Shown here: positions 45,005-54,057 of the stretch, in pieces
How the letters are laid out: each line of letters starts with the position of its first letter
Numbering within the stretch: the stretch's first letter is position 1
Assembly: GCF_020515625.1 (NCBI RefSeq)
Contig: NZ_JAIWPJ010000006.1
Span: 86,307-150,306, forward strand
Length of the DNA stretch: 64,000 bases
Source of the DNA: Natrinema amylolyticum
GTDB taxonomy: Archaea; Halobacteriota; Halobacteria; Halobacteriales; Natrialbaceae
Reading direction: 5' to 3'
The notes under the pieces: generated by a model
Told to the model about the DNA's origin: nothing
Databases searched by the model: none
Seen by the model: the letters and a program-made list of their open reading frames with translations, nothing else
Program-made: the position numbers and the translations under genes

Positions 45005-45130
45005 AGCTGTGTCGTCGCAGCGTTGCCCGAAAAGGGTTGTGACATCACCGCTACAGGACCGACGGCCGAAATAGTCCGTTTCGACGCCGGTAGCGCGTGA
45101 TTTCTACAGTACCGGGCGCGGATAAAACCC

Positions 45131-45400
45131 TCAGATCTGATCGTCGGGATCGTACTGTTCTGCGGTCCGATCGACTTCCTCGGCGTAGCGCTCCCGGGTC
45201 TCCTCGTCGGTGACCGGCTCGAGCTCGTCTTCGGGAATCTCGGTGGCCGCGGTGACCGCGCCACCGGTTCGCAGCGACGTCGAAGATCGTTCCCGTTGCT
45301 GGTAGCGCGAGCCGTCGGGCGTCGCGTAGACGATCGTGACGAGGTTGCGGTCGTCGAACGTTCGTTCGACCAGCCAGCACTGGACCGTCGAGTCACTCAT
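45131..45400 (-). CDS. Small haloarchaeal hypothetical protein
   Basis: An 89-residue protein beginning MSDSTVQCWLVERTFDDRNLV with a strand-rich first half (TIVYATPDGSRYQQRERS) and an acidic helical second half (DEETRERYAEEVDRTAEQYD). This layout recurs in haloarchaeal hypothetical proteins but I cannot name the family. It lies upstream of the ABC operon on the same strand, about 127 bases away. Confidence 0.7.
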   Translation of the reverse strand: MSDSTVQCWLVERTFDDRNLVTIVYATPDGSRYQQRERSSTSLRTGGAVTAATEIPEDELEPVTDEETRERYAEEVDRTAEQYDPDDQI

Positions 45401-45525
45401 ACGAAACGTGTTGGCGGTCGAGCACCGAGAATGTATCGAGTCGATTCCGCGAGAAGGCGGCCCCTACTCGCCCGAACGAGCCCCGACGTACTTGGGGGTC
45501 GGCGTCGGAGGAGTGACGACTACCG

Positions 45526-46236
45526 ATGGCCGAAACCCGACGCGAGCGCGTCGAGCAGTGGCGCGACCACGTCGACGAGCTGTGCCACGACGGGGAGCGC
45601 GTCGAACACCGCACGGACCTCGAGAACGCGACCGTCGCCGTCACGAACCAGCGCGTCCTGGCGCTGACGGCCGACTCGAGCGACGGGAACTTTCGAAGCG
45701 TCGACCGGCCGAACGTCGGGACCGTCACCGTCGAGACGAGCGAGCGATTGAGCCACCTCTGTGCGGCGATCGTCGCCGCGCTCGTCGGCGTCGGCGTCCT
45801 CGCGGTGGCGACGGACGCCAGCTTCGCGACGCTCGTGCCGGGCGTCGACCTCGAGGGCGTCGGTTCGATTCCGCAACGGAACGCGCTGACGCGACTCGCC
45901 GAGAGCGCGCTCGCGGCCGTCGAAGCGACGCTCGTACTGGTCGAGTGGGGCGTGCTCGTGCTCGGCGTCGCCGCGCTCGCGCTCGCCGCCGGTCTCGTCG
46001 GCTCCTATCTGCGATCGCGCTCGCGGCGGCTCGTGCTCCGGGTGAGCGGCGACGACGACCTCGTGCTCCCGGCCGGCGGCGATCTGGACGACGGGGCGGT
46101 CGCCGATCTCGAGCGAGCGATTCGGCCGGGATCGGCGTCGACGCTCGAGGGGGCGAGCGACGGCGGCGGTGCCCGAGCGACCGGTGAGCGACGCTCCACC
46201 GGCGATCGAGCGACCGGTGCCGAGGAGTCAGGCTGA
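45526..46236 (+). CDS. Haloarchaeal two-TM membrane protein with PH-like N-terminal segment
   Basis: A 236-residue protein. Residues 1-75 resemble a bacterial PH-like domain ([17 protein letters not shown]). A first helix lies at about 79-97 ([18 protein letters not shown]), a second at about 140-162 ([21 protein letters not shown]), then an Arg-rich stop and an acidic, Gly/Ser-rich tail. The function is unknown. Its stop is 26 bases before uvrC on the same strand. Confidence 0.65.
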   Translation: MAETRRERVEQWRDHVDELCHDGERVEHRTDLENATVAVTNQRVLALTADSSDGNFRSVDRPNVGTVTVETSERLSHLCAAIVAALVGVGVLAVATDASFATLVPGVDLEGVGSIPQRNALTRLAESALAAVEATLVLVEWGVLVLGVAALALAAGLVGSYLRSRSRRLVLRVSGDDDLVLPAGGDLDDGAVADLERAIRPGSASTLEGASDGGGARATGERRSTGDRATGAEESG

Positions 46237-46262
46237 AACCGCCTGACCACGTAGGCCCGCCG

Positions 46263-48080
46263 ATGAACGCCGATGGGGTTCGCGAACGCGCCGGGTCGTT
46301 GCCCCGCGAGCCGGGGGTCTACCAGTTCCGCGAGAGTGACACCACCCTCTACGTCGGGAAAGCGGTCGATCTGCGGGATCGGGTCCGGTCCTACGCCGAT
46401 CCCCGCAGCGCGCGGATCCGCCGGATGGTCGGCCGCGCCGACGACGTCGAGATCGCCGTCACCGACACCGAGACGCAGGCCCTGCTGCTCGAGGCGAACC
46501 TGATCAAGCGCCACCAGCCGCGGTACAACGTCCGGCTCAAGGACGACAAGTCGTATCCGATGGTCCAGTTGACCGACCACGACGCCCCGCGGATCGAGAT
46601 CACGCGCGATCCCGACGAGTCCGCGACCGTCTTCGGGCCCTACACGAGCAAGGGACAGGTCGAGACCGTCGTGAAGGCCCTGCGGGAGACGTACGGCGTC
46701 CGCGGCTGTTCGGACCACAAGTACGCGGGCCGCGATCGGCCGTGTCTGGACTACGAGATGGGGCTCTGTACCGCGCCCTGTACTCGGGAGATCGACCTCG
46801 AGAGCTACGGCGAGGACGTCACCGCCGTCGAGCGCTTCCTCGAGGGCGAGACGGGGATCCTCGCGGACCCGCTGCGTCGAGAGATGGAGGCAGCGGCCGA
46901 GGCGCAGAACTTCGAGCGCGCGGCGAACGTGCGGGATCGCTTAGAGACCGTCGAGGCCTTCCACGGCGAGGGCGGCGAGGCGGTCCAGTCGATCGGCGAC
47001 GAACGAGGCGTCGACGTCCTCGGTGTCGCCATCGAGGGCGAGGACGCAACGGTCGCCCGACTGCGAGCCGAAGACGGCAAGCTGGTCGACCGGGACCGCC
47101 ACACGCTCGAGGCACCCGGCTCCGCCGGGACAGGAGTCGACGCGGCCGGCGAGGCGGACGGCGTCCCCAGCGTTCTCGCCGCCTTCATCGTCCAGTACTA
47201 CGCCGAGCGCGAGCTGCCCGACGCCCTCCTCCTGCCCGAACGCCACGGCGACGAGGAGGTCGCGGCCTGGCTCGCGGCCGAGGGCGTCTCGGTCCGGGTG
47301 CCGGGCGCGGGCCGAGAGGCGAAGCTCGTCGAACTCGCGCTGAAGAACGCCCGGCGAAACGTCGGCCGGCGCGACGAGTGCGGGATGCTCGCCGACGCCC
47401 TCGAGATCGAGTCGGCCCGGCGGATCGAGGGGTTCGACGTGAGCCACGCCCAGGGAAAGGCGGCGGTCGGCAGCGACGTCACCTTCGTCGACGGCAGCGC
47501 CGAGAAGGCGGACTATCGGCGGAAGAAGCTCACGGACCAGAACGACGATTACGACAACATGCGGGCCCTGCTCGAGTGGCGGGCCGCTCGCGCCGTCGAG
47601 GAGCGAGACGACCGGCCCGATCCCGATCTGTTGCTGATCGACGGCGGCGAGGGACAGCTCGAGGCCGCCCGCGACGCGCTCGAGGCGGTCGGCTGGGACG
47701 TCCCGGCGGTCGCGCTGGCGAAGGCCGAGGAGCGCGTGATCGCGCCCGACCGGATTCCCGCGAGCGAAGCGAGTGGGAGCTCGTCGCGAGCGAAGCGAAG
47801 CTACGTAGGGTTCTCGTGGCCGAGCGACGCACCGCACCTGCACCTCCTCCAGCGCGTACGCGACGAGGCCCACCGCTTCGCCGTGCAGTACCACCAGACC
47901 GTCCGCGACGAGGTCAAGACGGTGTTAGACGACGTACAGGGGATCGGCCCCGAGACGCGAAAGCGGCTCCTGGGTCGGTTCGGCAGCGTCGAAAACGTCC
48001 GCGAGGCGAGCGTGGACGACTTGGAGAGCGTCGACGGGATCGGCGAGAAGACGGCGGAGACGATCAAATCACGACTCTGA
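46263..48080 (+). CDS. uvrC: Excinuclease ABC subunit C
   Basis: A 605-residue nuclease making both incisions in bacterial-type nucleotide excision repair with UvrA/UvrB. Domains in order: GIY-YIG ([19 protein letters not shown]), a Cys region (CTAPCTREI), the UVR motif ([16 protein letters not shown]), the RNase H-like endonuclease domain ([20 protein letters not shown]) and C-terminal HhH repeats ([19 protein letters not shown]). Around residues 499-520 an extra Ser/Ala/Arg segment interrupts the usual 'APDR...[14 protein letters not shown]' run; it is encoded by two identical 13-base units. UvrB is 6.4 kb away at 54502-56556. Confidence 0.96.
   Translation: MNADGVRERAGSLPREPGVYQFRESDTTLYVGKAVDLRDRVRSYADPRSARIRRMVGRADDVEIAVTDTETQALLLEANLIKRHQPRYNVRLKDDKSYPMVQLTDHDAPRIEITRDPDESATVFGPYTSKGQVETVVKALRETYGVRGCSDHKYAGRDRPCLDYEMGLCTAPCTREIDLESYGEDVTAVERFLEGETGILADPLRREMEAAAEAQNFERAANVRDRLETVEAFHGEGGEAVQSIGDERGVDVLGVAIEGEDATVARLRAEDGKLVDRDRHTLEAPGSAGTGVDAAGEADGVPSVLAAFIVQYYAERELPDALLLPERHGDEEVAAWLAAEGVSVRVPGAGREAKLVELALKNARRNVGRRDECGMLADALEIESARRIEGFDVSHAQGKAAVGSDVTFVDGSAEKADYRRKKLTDQNDDYDNMRALLEWRAARAVEERDDRPDPDLLLIDGGEGQLEAARDALEAVGWDVPAVALAKAEERVIAPDRIPASEASGSSSRAKRSYVGFSWPSDAPHLHLLQRVRDEAHRFAVQYHQTVRDEVKTVLDDVQGIGPETRKRLLGRFGSVENVREASVDDLESVDGIGEKTAETIKSRL
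47760..47798. repeat. Duplicated 13-mer inserted in uvrC
   Basis: The 13-mer gcgagcgaagcga occurs at 47760-47772 and 47786-47798, 26 bases apart, both read in the uvrC frame region encoding [14 protein letters not shown]. Sequences of this kind are frequent in haloarchaeal intergenic DNA, so this looks like a repeat that entered a tolerated loop. Confidence 0.8.
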
Positions 48081-48209
48081 CGCGCTCTTGATGCCGTCAC
48101 AGACTTCGATCGGTGCTCCGGGTACTGCACGGCGAAGTGGTGGGGTCCAACCGACTCATTCACTCGAGCGGACAGAAGTGACTTATTCTGCAGCGTCGCT
48201 GATACTGGT

Positions 48210-48827
48210 ATGAACGACGAGGTGACTCGGCGACACCTGCTCGGCGCCGCCGGCGCGGTCGCGGTCGCCGGCTGTCTCGACGCGGACGACTCGGGCGAAG
48301 CGAACAGCGAGGGACAGGGCGACCCGACCGACGAAACGACGGGCGACGAGGAGGAGGCGACGAACGAGTCGACCGCGAACGAGACGGACGCCGACGCGGA
48401 ACCGGTACACGAGGGCTACGAGACGACCGAGGTCCGGGCCGTGACGACGGACGGCGACGAACTCGGGACGGTGACGGCGGCGATCGCCGACACGAGTGAT
48501 CTCCGGTACGATGGACTCAGTGACACCGACGAACTGCCGTCCGACCGCGGCATGCTGTTCGTCTACGAGTCGGTCGCGGAGCGCACCTTCGTCATGCGAG
48601 AGATGGACTTCGGCATCGACATCGTCTACGCCGACGCGGACGGGACGATCACCGACATCCATCACGCGCCGGCACCGGGACCGGACGAAGACGGAAACGA
48701 GCAGGAGTACCCCGGTCGGGGACAGTACGTGCTCGAGGTCAACTACGAGTGGACGACCGAACACGGCGTCAGCGAGGGGGACGTCCTCGAGTTCGATCTC
48801 GAGGAGCCGATCGAGTCCGGAGAGTGA
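48210..48827 (+). CDS. DUF192 family Tat-dependent lipoprotein
   Basis: A 205-residue exported protein. The N-terminus has a twin-arginine-like TRRHLLGAAGAVAVAGC with a lipobox cysteine, then a roughly 40-residue Asp/Glu/Thr linker. The DUF192 domain follows: LPSDRGMLFVYESVAERTFVMREMDFGIDIVYAD matches the family's core, ending in VLEVNYEWTTEHGVSEGDVLEF. DUF192 function is unknown; the protein would be anchored on the outer face of the membrane. Its own promoter lies in the 129-base gap after uvrC. Confidence 0.9.
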   Translation: MNDEVTRRHLLGAAGAVAVAGCLDADDSGEANSEGQGDPTDETTGDEEEATNESTANETDADAEPVHEGYETTEVRAVTTDGDELGTVTAAIADTSDLRYDGLSDTDELPSDRGMLFVYESVAERTFVMREMDFGIDIVYADADGTITDIHHAPAPGPDEDGNEQEYPGRGQYVLEVNYEWTTEHGVSEGDVLEFDLEEPIESGE

Positions 48828-48909
48828 CTGACCGCCGGCGGAACGTCACCTCCCGACCGTTGCGAAAGCAAGGACAGGGCTATCCCTCGTACCGATCCTA
48901 TGCGACGGT

Positions 48910-49206
48910 ATGTCAAACGACGACGACCTCGACGACCTGCTCGACGAACTTGACAGCCAGGGCGACCTCGAGACCTCCCAACAAGTCCTGTCGGTTCGGA
49001 CGGAGAGTCGTCGGTACGATAAGCCGGTAACGATCGTCGAGGGGTTCGATCTCGAGTCGGACGAGATCAAATCGATCGCGTCCGACCTCAAGAGTTCGAT
49101 GGGAACGGGCGGGACCGTCGACGAGGGCCGGATCGAACTACAGGGCGACCACCGGGATCGGGTGCCCGATCTCCTTCGCGACCGGGGGTTCGACGTCCGC
49201 GAGTGA
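48910..49206 (+). CDS. SUI1/eIF1 family translation initiation factor
   Basis: A 98-residue archaeal eIF1 homologue, which monitors start-codon selection on the small ribosomal subunit. The SUI1 domain is recognisable in YDKPVTIVEGFDLESDEIKS and SMGTGGTVDEGRIELQGDH, ending in a short helix (PDLLRDRGFDVRE). The N-terminal 25 residues are acidic (DDDLDDLLDELDSQ). It stands alone about 80 bases after the DUF192 gene. Confidence 0.92.
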   Translation: MSNDDDLDDLLDELDSQGDLETSQQVLSVRTESRRYDKPVTIVEGFDLESDEIKSIASDLKSSMGTGGTVDEGRIELQGDHRDRVPDLLRDRGFDVRE

Positions 49207-49363
49207 ACGAGGGATCGACGTTCGCGAGAGCGAGGAGGTGAGGCACCCCGTTGCGGGAACGCTCCGAACGGCTCGCTCGCCCGGCCGCTTGAGTACCGCT
49301 CACCGTCGGATTTCGCGACCTCGTGTCGGCGAGTTATTTATGTCTCACGTTCAATGATGAGGT

Positions 49364-49885
49364 ATGAACGTTCGATCCGCGACGGCCGACGACTTCGAGG
49401 CGATCACGACCGTCGCTCGCGCCACCTGGCACGACACCTACGACGAACTCGAGAGTGACGTAATCGACCGGACCGTCGACGACTGGTACACCGACGACTC
49501 GATGCCGCTCGAGGCCCCCGGAACGATCGTCCTCGTCGCCGAACGAGACGGCGCGGGGCGCGGCTCCGCGAGCGGCCGGACGCAGTCCGGCGACGGCGAC
49601 CTCGTCGGCTTTACCCATGCGGTCGCCCAAGGCGACACGGCAGATATCCTCCGAATGTACGTCCACCCGGACCATCAGGGCGAGGGGATCGGCTCGGCGC
49701 TTCACGAGCGACTGATTTCGGAGATCGAGCCCTACGACGTCGACCGGATCCGATCGATCGACTTCGCGTTCAACAACGCCAGCCGCGCCTTCTACGAGGG
49801 GCTGGGCTTCGAGCAGACCGACGAAGGGGACGTTGAGATTGACGGCGAGTACTACCCCGAGGCGGTCTACACGCTCGAGGTATAG
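49364..49885 (+). CDS. GNAT family N-acetyltransferase (first of a tandem pair)
   Basis: A 173-residue GNAT enzyme. It begins MNVRSATADDFEAITTVARATW, and the acetyl-CoA-binding motif A reads MYVHPDHQGEGIGSALHERL, followed by motif B NNASRAFYEGLGFEQTDEG. The acceptor substrate is unknown. It resembles the next gene (50030-50545) over its whole length, including ATWHDTYDEL, so the two are tandem paralogues. A TATA-like gttatttatg at 49330-49339 is suitably placed. Confidence 0.9.
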   Translation: MNVRSATADDFEAITTVARATWHDTYDELESDVIDRTVDDWYTDDSMPLEAPGTIVLVAERDGAGRGSASGRTQSGDGDLVGFTHAVAQGDTADILRMYVHPDHQGEGIGSALHERLISEIEPYDVDRIRSIDFAFNNASRAFYEGLGFEQTDEGDVEIDGEYYPEAVYTLEV

Positions 49886-50029
49886 TCGCCTCGGAAACCA
49901 GTGCACCTGATCGCGTTCGGCCGGAGGCGACCGACCCGAAGCCCCGCCGAGCGTTCGTCTCGGGGCCGACGGACGACACCTAACTGAGACGGTGCAACCA
50001 CTTTGCCACTCGGTGTCGTAGTTCGGGGT

Positions 50030-50545
50030 ATGGAGATCAGACCGGCCGAGCACGACGACCGCGAACGGATCAGACGCGTCGCCCGCGACACGTGGCACGA
50101 CACCTACGACGAACTCGACAGCGAGACGATCGATCGGACCATCGACGAGTGGTACGGCGACGAGGCGCTCGAGACGGCGCTGTCGAAGCCGGGGACCGCC
50201 TTCCTCGTCGCGGAGAAGGACAGCGCGGAACACGGTTCCGCGCAGTCCGGCGACGGCGAGATCGTCGGCTTCACGCACGGCGTCGTCACCGAGGACGAGG
50301 GCGACGTCCTCCGCATGTCCGTCCATCCGGACCATCAGGGCGAGGGGATCGGCACGGCGCTGTACGAACGGCTGCGCGAGGACCTGCGGGACTTCAACAT
50401 GAAGCGGATGCGCGCGATCGATCTCGCCTCGAACGAGGGCGGCCGAGAGTTCTACGAGGACCACGGGTTCGAACCGACCGACGAGGACGACGTCGAGATC
50501 GGCGGCGAGCAGCGACGGGAAGTGGTCTACACGCTCGAGTTGTAA
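50030..50545 (+). CDS. GNAT family N-acetyltransferase (second of a tandem pair)
   Basis: A 171-residue GNAT enzyme, paralogue of the preceding gene. Shared blocks are DTWHDTYDELDSETIDRTIDEWY and motif A MSVHPDHQGEGIGTALYERL; the end EDHGFEPTDEDDVEIGGE also aligns. Start chosen at MEIRPAEHDD. Differences cluster in the middle (ETALSKPGTAFLVAEKD), where substrate specificity is likely set. The 144-base gap between the two copies holds nothing recognisable. Confidence 0.9.
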   Translation: MEIRPAEHDDRERIRRVARDTWHDTYDELDSETIDRTIDEWYGDEALETALSKPGTAFLVAEKDSAEHGSAQSGDGEIVGFTHGVVTEDEGDVLRMSVHPDHQGEGIGTALYERLREDLRDFNMKRMRAIDLASNEGGREFYEDHGFEPTDEDDVEIGGEQRREVVYTLEL

Positions 50546-50672
50546 GCCGGCCGCGTCGCTGCACAGTCGGGCCGGAATCGACGCTCGAGCGCGATCGAGC
50601 GTCGGACGACTCGACCTTGCAAATTCATAGCGCGGACGCAAGTGAGCGGCCGATGAGTTCCACCGTAGCACG

Positions 50673-51989
50673 ATGGGGACGAAAACGCCGAGCGAGGCCG
50701 ACATCTTGCGGCCGATCGGATCAGTGTCGAGAACGTACGTCATCATGGTCGCGGTGGCGGGGCTGGCGCTGCTCGCCTTTCTCGTCGGGTGGGCCTATCA
50801 GCTCGAGGAGGGGCTGGTCGTCACCGCGTTGGGTGACTGGGGCAGCGGCGGCGGCGTCACGTGGGGGATTTACATCGGCGCGTTCATCTGGTGGGTCGGC
50901 ATCGCCCACGGAGGAATCATCCTCTCGGCGGCGGTCAGGCTCCTCGGGATGGACCGATACATGCCCGTGGCGCGACTCGCCGAGTTGCTGACCATCGGCG
51001 GGCTCTCCGCGGCGGGCTTTTACATTATCGTCCACCTCGGGCGGCCGGACCGGATGGTCACGAGCGTCATCGGCCACTATCACGTCACGGTTCACGCCTC
51101 GCCGCTGGTATGGGACGTGACCGTCATCACGGCCTACTTCGTGCTGACGGCGACCTACCTCGCCCTGACGCTGCGCTACGACGTCAGTCGGCTGCGCGAT
51201 CAGTTACCCGACCGTCTCGGCCCGCTGTACAGCGTCATGACGATCGGCTACACCGAGACGGAAGATCGGATCGTCGAACGAATGGTCTGGTGGATCGCGC
51301 TCGCGATCATCATCATGGCACCGCTGTTGCTCCACGGCGGCGTCATTCCGTGGCTGTTCTCCGTGTTGCCGAACTATCCGACCTGGTTCGGCGGCGTCCA
51401 GGGGCCGCAGTTTCTCACCATCGCGCTCACCTCCGCGATCAGCGGCGTGATCATCCTCGCCTATTCGTTCCGCTACGCCTACAACTGGGATCACATCTTC
51501 ACCGACGACATCTTCCGCGGGTTGCTCCTGTGGCTCGGCTTCTTCTGTCTGCTCTTCCTGTGGCTGCAGCTCCAGCAGAACATCACCGGGCTGTTTCAGG
51601 CGCCCGTCGACCTGACCATTGCGGCCCGGGCCAGAGCCACCAACCCGATCTACCTCACCTCGATGTCGCTGGTCTTCCTGACGCTGTCGTACATCTTCGC
51701 CCAGTCGATCCGACCGACGCTGTTCACCAAGAAGCGGGCCGTCGTCTCCGGCCTCGCCGTCCTCACCGCGACGATCATGGAGAAGGTGCTGTTCGTCGTC
51801 GAGGGGTTCCTTCACCCCACGTTCGACATCTACCAGGCGACGCCCGGCCGCTACGTTCCGAGTCTGATCGAAATCCTGTCGATCATCGGAACGATCGGCA
51901 TGGTGACGCTCCTCTTCCTCACCGTGGCAAAGGTCGTTCCGGTGGTCGAACTCCACGCGATCGAACACCTGCGAGACGATCACGAGTAG
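50673..51989 (+). CDS. NrfD/PsrC-family integral membrane protein, without its usual partners
   Basis: A 438-residue, about 10-helix membrane protein of the NrfD/PsrC family, the quinone-reacting anchor of many molybdo-enzymes. The opening RTYVIMVAVAGLALLAFLVGWAY, WGIYIGAFIWWVGIAHGGIILSA and GRPDRMVTSVIGHYH are typical. The normal neighbours (Fe-S subunit, molybdopterin subunit, cytochromes) are absent: a GNAT gene lies upstream and a metal-exporter-like gene downstream. It may complete a complex encoded elsewhere or act independently. Confidence 0.85.
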   Translation: MGTKTPSEADILRPIGSVSRTYVIMVAVAGLALLAFLVGWAYQLEEGLVVTALGDWGSGGGVTWGIYIGAFIWWVGIAHGGIILSAAVRLLGMDRYMPVARLAELLTIGGLSAAGFYIIVHLGRPDRMVTSVIGHYHVTVHASPLVWDVTVITAYFVLTATYLALTLRYDVSRLRDQLPDRLGPLYSVMTIGYTETEDRIVERMVWWIALAIIIMAPLLLHGGVIPWLFSVLPNYPTWFGGVQGPQFLTIALTSAISGVIILAYSFRYAYNWDHIFTDDIFRGLLLWLGFFCLLFLWLQLQQNITGLFQAPVDLTIAARARATNPIYLTSMSLVFLTLSYIFAQSIRPTLFTKKRAVVSGLAVLTATIMEKVLFVVEGFLHPTFDIYQATPGRYVPSLIEILSIIGTIGMVTLLFLTVAKVVPVVELHAIEHLRDDHE

Positions 51990-52199
51990 CGACGGGACGA
52001 CCCGCGCTCGAGACCATTTCGGCTCGAGCGCTCCGTCTGAGGACCCGCTCAGTCCGTTTTGCTCGAGACTCCTGGAACCCCCTCCCCTCGAGAGTGGAGG
52101 GTCAGGGCTCGGTCTCCCGCTCCCGTCCCCCTTCGAACGACCGCTCCGTCCCGGTCCGCGTCCCGATTGTCGCCACCAGCAGCTATTTACCCCATGCTG

Positions 52200-52215
52200 C
52201 TAAATCTATTTTTAG
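52200..52215. promoter_or_regulatory. AT-rich palindrome upstream of the metal-exporter-like gene
   Basis: The sequence ctaaa-tctatt-tttag is a palindrome in the 275-base gap before the gene at 52265, about 50 bases from its GTG. It overlaps a possible TATA box. In view of the downstream gene it is a candidate operator for a metal-dependent repressor such as a DtxR-family protein; this is inference. Confidence 0.35.
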
Positions 52216-52264
52216 AGATGTCTAATCTTCGGTTCGGTCCGTCCCAAACCCCGGGTGACGTCCC

Positions 52265-53491
52265 GTGAACGAACTCCTCACGGTCCTCCTCGAGTCGCTG
52301 CGAGACGGCTACGTGCAGGTGAGCGCGTTCGTCGCAGTCACGGTGCTGGCGTTCGGACTCCTCCAGTACTGGACCGACGGCGCGGTTATCGGGGCAATCG
52401 AGGGCAACGAACGGCTGCAGGTGTTGTTCGGCGGTCTGCTCGGTCTGACGCCCGGCTGCGGCGGTGCGATCGTCGTGATGCCGCTGTACGTCCGCGGCAC
52501 GGTCAGCTTCGGGACCGTGGTCGCGACGCTGGGGGCGACCGCGGGCGATTCGGCCTTCGTCATCCTCGCGCTCGCGCCCGAGGCCGCGCTGTACGCCTAC
52601 GCCATCGCTTTCGCGGCCTCGGTCGCGACCGGCTACCTCGTCGACTCCGTCGGGCTGGGCGTCACTCGGATCGACAACGCCGTCGCACAGCTCTCGCCCG
52701 CCGCGACGCCCGACGGCGGCACCGTCGTCAACAGCGGCGTCGGGCCGAATCCGGCCCACGACTACGGCGGACCGGCCCCGACGCACGCACACGAGACCGG
52801 GCCGGATCGATCGTCTCGAGTGCTCACCCCGCTCTCGCACCTCGCGCACGGCCTGTGGTGGGTCACCGCCGTCGCGGGACTGATTCTCGGCAGCCTCTAC
52901 CTGCTCCGGGGCGGGCCCGAAGTCGCACTGGTCGCCGACCTCGGATTCGACGGGCTGTTCACCGTCACCGGCATCGTCGGTGCGGTGCTGTCGCTGTACC
53001 TCTATGCGGTCGGCCGCCACTACGTTGGCGAGGGAGAGATCGCCCGCGCTCGAGACTCCTTCGGATCGATCTACGATACGCTCACCCACGCGGCGATGGA
53101 GACCAGTTTCGTCACCGTCTGGGTGCTCGTCGCTTTCCTCGCCTACGAGTACTTCGTCCTCTTCAGCGGGGCGAACATCGCGACCCTCGCCGCGGCGGCG
53201 GGCGTCCTTGCACCGATCGGCGGCGCGGTCGTCGGGCTGATCCCCGGCTGTGGCCCCCAGATCCTGCTGGCGAGCGTCTACGCCGAGGGCGGACTCCCGT
53301 TCTCCGCGCTCTCTGCCAACGCGATCGCCCAGGACGGCGACGCCCTGTTCCCGCTGCTGGCCGTCGACGCCAAGGCCGCAATCGTCGCGACGATTTACAA
53401 CTTCCTGCCCGCCGTGGTCGTCGGCGTCGCGCTCCACTTCCTGTGGGGTCCCGTCTTCGGGATGGCGGAGTTCGGGTTTGGCGTTCTGTGA
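52265..53491 (+). CDS. Putative 10-TM heavy-metal (manganese?) exporter, ArsP_2/DUF2899 type
   Basis: A 408-residue, GTG-started membrane protein. Two half-repeats each carry the motif GxTPGCGG-like: LLGLTPGCGGAIVVMPLY in the first half and VVGLIPGCGPQILLASVYAEGG in the second. This Pro-Gly-Cys-Gly pattern is characteristic of the putative 10TM heavy-metal exporter/manganese transporter family. A His-containing hydrophilic loop (GGPAPTHAHETGP) joins the halves. The direction and metal are not established from sequence. Confidence 0.8.
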   Translation: MNELLTVLLESLRDGYVQVSAFVAVTVLAFGLLQYWTDGAVIGAIEGNERLQVLFGGLLGLTPGCGGAIVVMPLYVRGTVSFGTVVATLGATAGDSAFVILALAPEAALYAYAIAFAASVATGYLVDSVGLGVTRIDNAVAQLSPAATPDGGTVVNSGVGPNPAHDYGGPAPTHAHETGPDRSSRVLTPLSHLAHGLWWVTAVAGLILGSLYLLRGGPEVALVADLGFDGLFTVTGIVGAVLSLYLYAVGRHYVGEGEIARARDSFGSIYDTLTHAAMETSFVTVWVLVAFLAYEYFVLFSGANIATLAAAAGVLAPIGGAVVGLIPGCGPQILLASVYAEGGLPFSALSANAIAQDGDALFPLLAVDAKAAIVATIYNFLPAVVVGVALHFLWGPVFGMAEFGFGVL

Positions 53492-54057
53492 CCGGCTGCG
53501 GGTAGCGACCAGTTAGGGACATGCTCTGTACTACTCCAGACCGAGGGACCAATATACGGTGGCGCGCGCCGACGGCTGGCTGAGCGCTAGCGAAGACAGC
53601 CGATGACACTGCTGCGAGGTCTTCGCGAGTATCACGAACGAAGACTTGTCAGAGCTTGCTCTGATAGTGGATGAGTGAGCGAACGGGGAGGAACGACCCG
53701 TGAGCGAACGAATCGGTTGGGGAGGGTGTGGAAATCCCGTGTTGTCACGATAGCAGAACACTCACCCCGGCTTCCAGCATTCTCTCTGGCAGTAGTTGGT
53801 AATACGGTTTCTTTCTTGAAGATAGAGTGAGGAACTGAAATGTTTGATTCGGCAACTGTAGCTGCGAACGTAGCGCTAACACTTCTACTACTCACTCAAG
53901 ATATTGACGGAGTCATGCTGAATAGAAGGCGCGAATGTAGCACGAAGTCTGGCTTGATTTGTGAAGGAGGTGATCGGTTAGTACAGGTCTTGGACGATCC
54001 GGAGCGATGTTGGATTGCTAAGAAGATTTATAAACAGTCAACATCCCATCTCAATAA
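53492..54057. other. Gene-poor, repeat-containing accessory segment
   Basis: About 566 bases with falling GC content. The first part holds strong inverted repeats: gcgaagac (53590) pairs with gtcttcgc (53619), and tcagagc / gctctga at 53649-53664. The direct repeat gtgagcgaacg occurs at 53675 and 53700. A perfect Shine-Dalgarno string aaggaggtgatc stands at 53964-53975 without a nearby start codon. An open frame at 53840-54061 has no family resemblance. The pattern suggests a decayed mobile segment or a structured non-coding RNA. Confidence 0.5.
54027..54034 (+). promoter_or_regulatory. TATA box of the 59-residue membrane protein gene
   Basis: The sequence tttataaa is centred 27-28 bases before the A of the ATG at 54058, the exact spacing for a leaderless transcript. 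Confidence 0.65.

Noticed and set aside
47760..47798. CRISPR-like repeat or IS remnant in uvrC
   Set aside because: Only two short units in frame, with no spacers or terminal repeats. No CRISPR array was seen anywhere in the window.
53964..53975. A fragment of 16S rRNA 3' end suggested by the gatcacctcc complement
   Set aside because: Only the anti-Shine-Dalgarno core matches; the flanking bases do not continue into 16S sequence.
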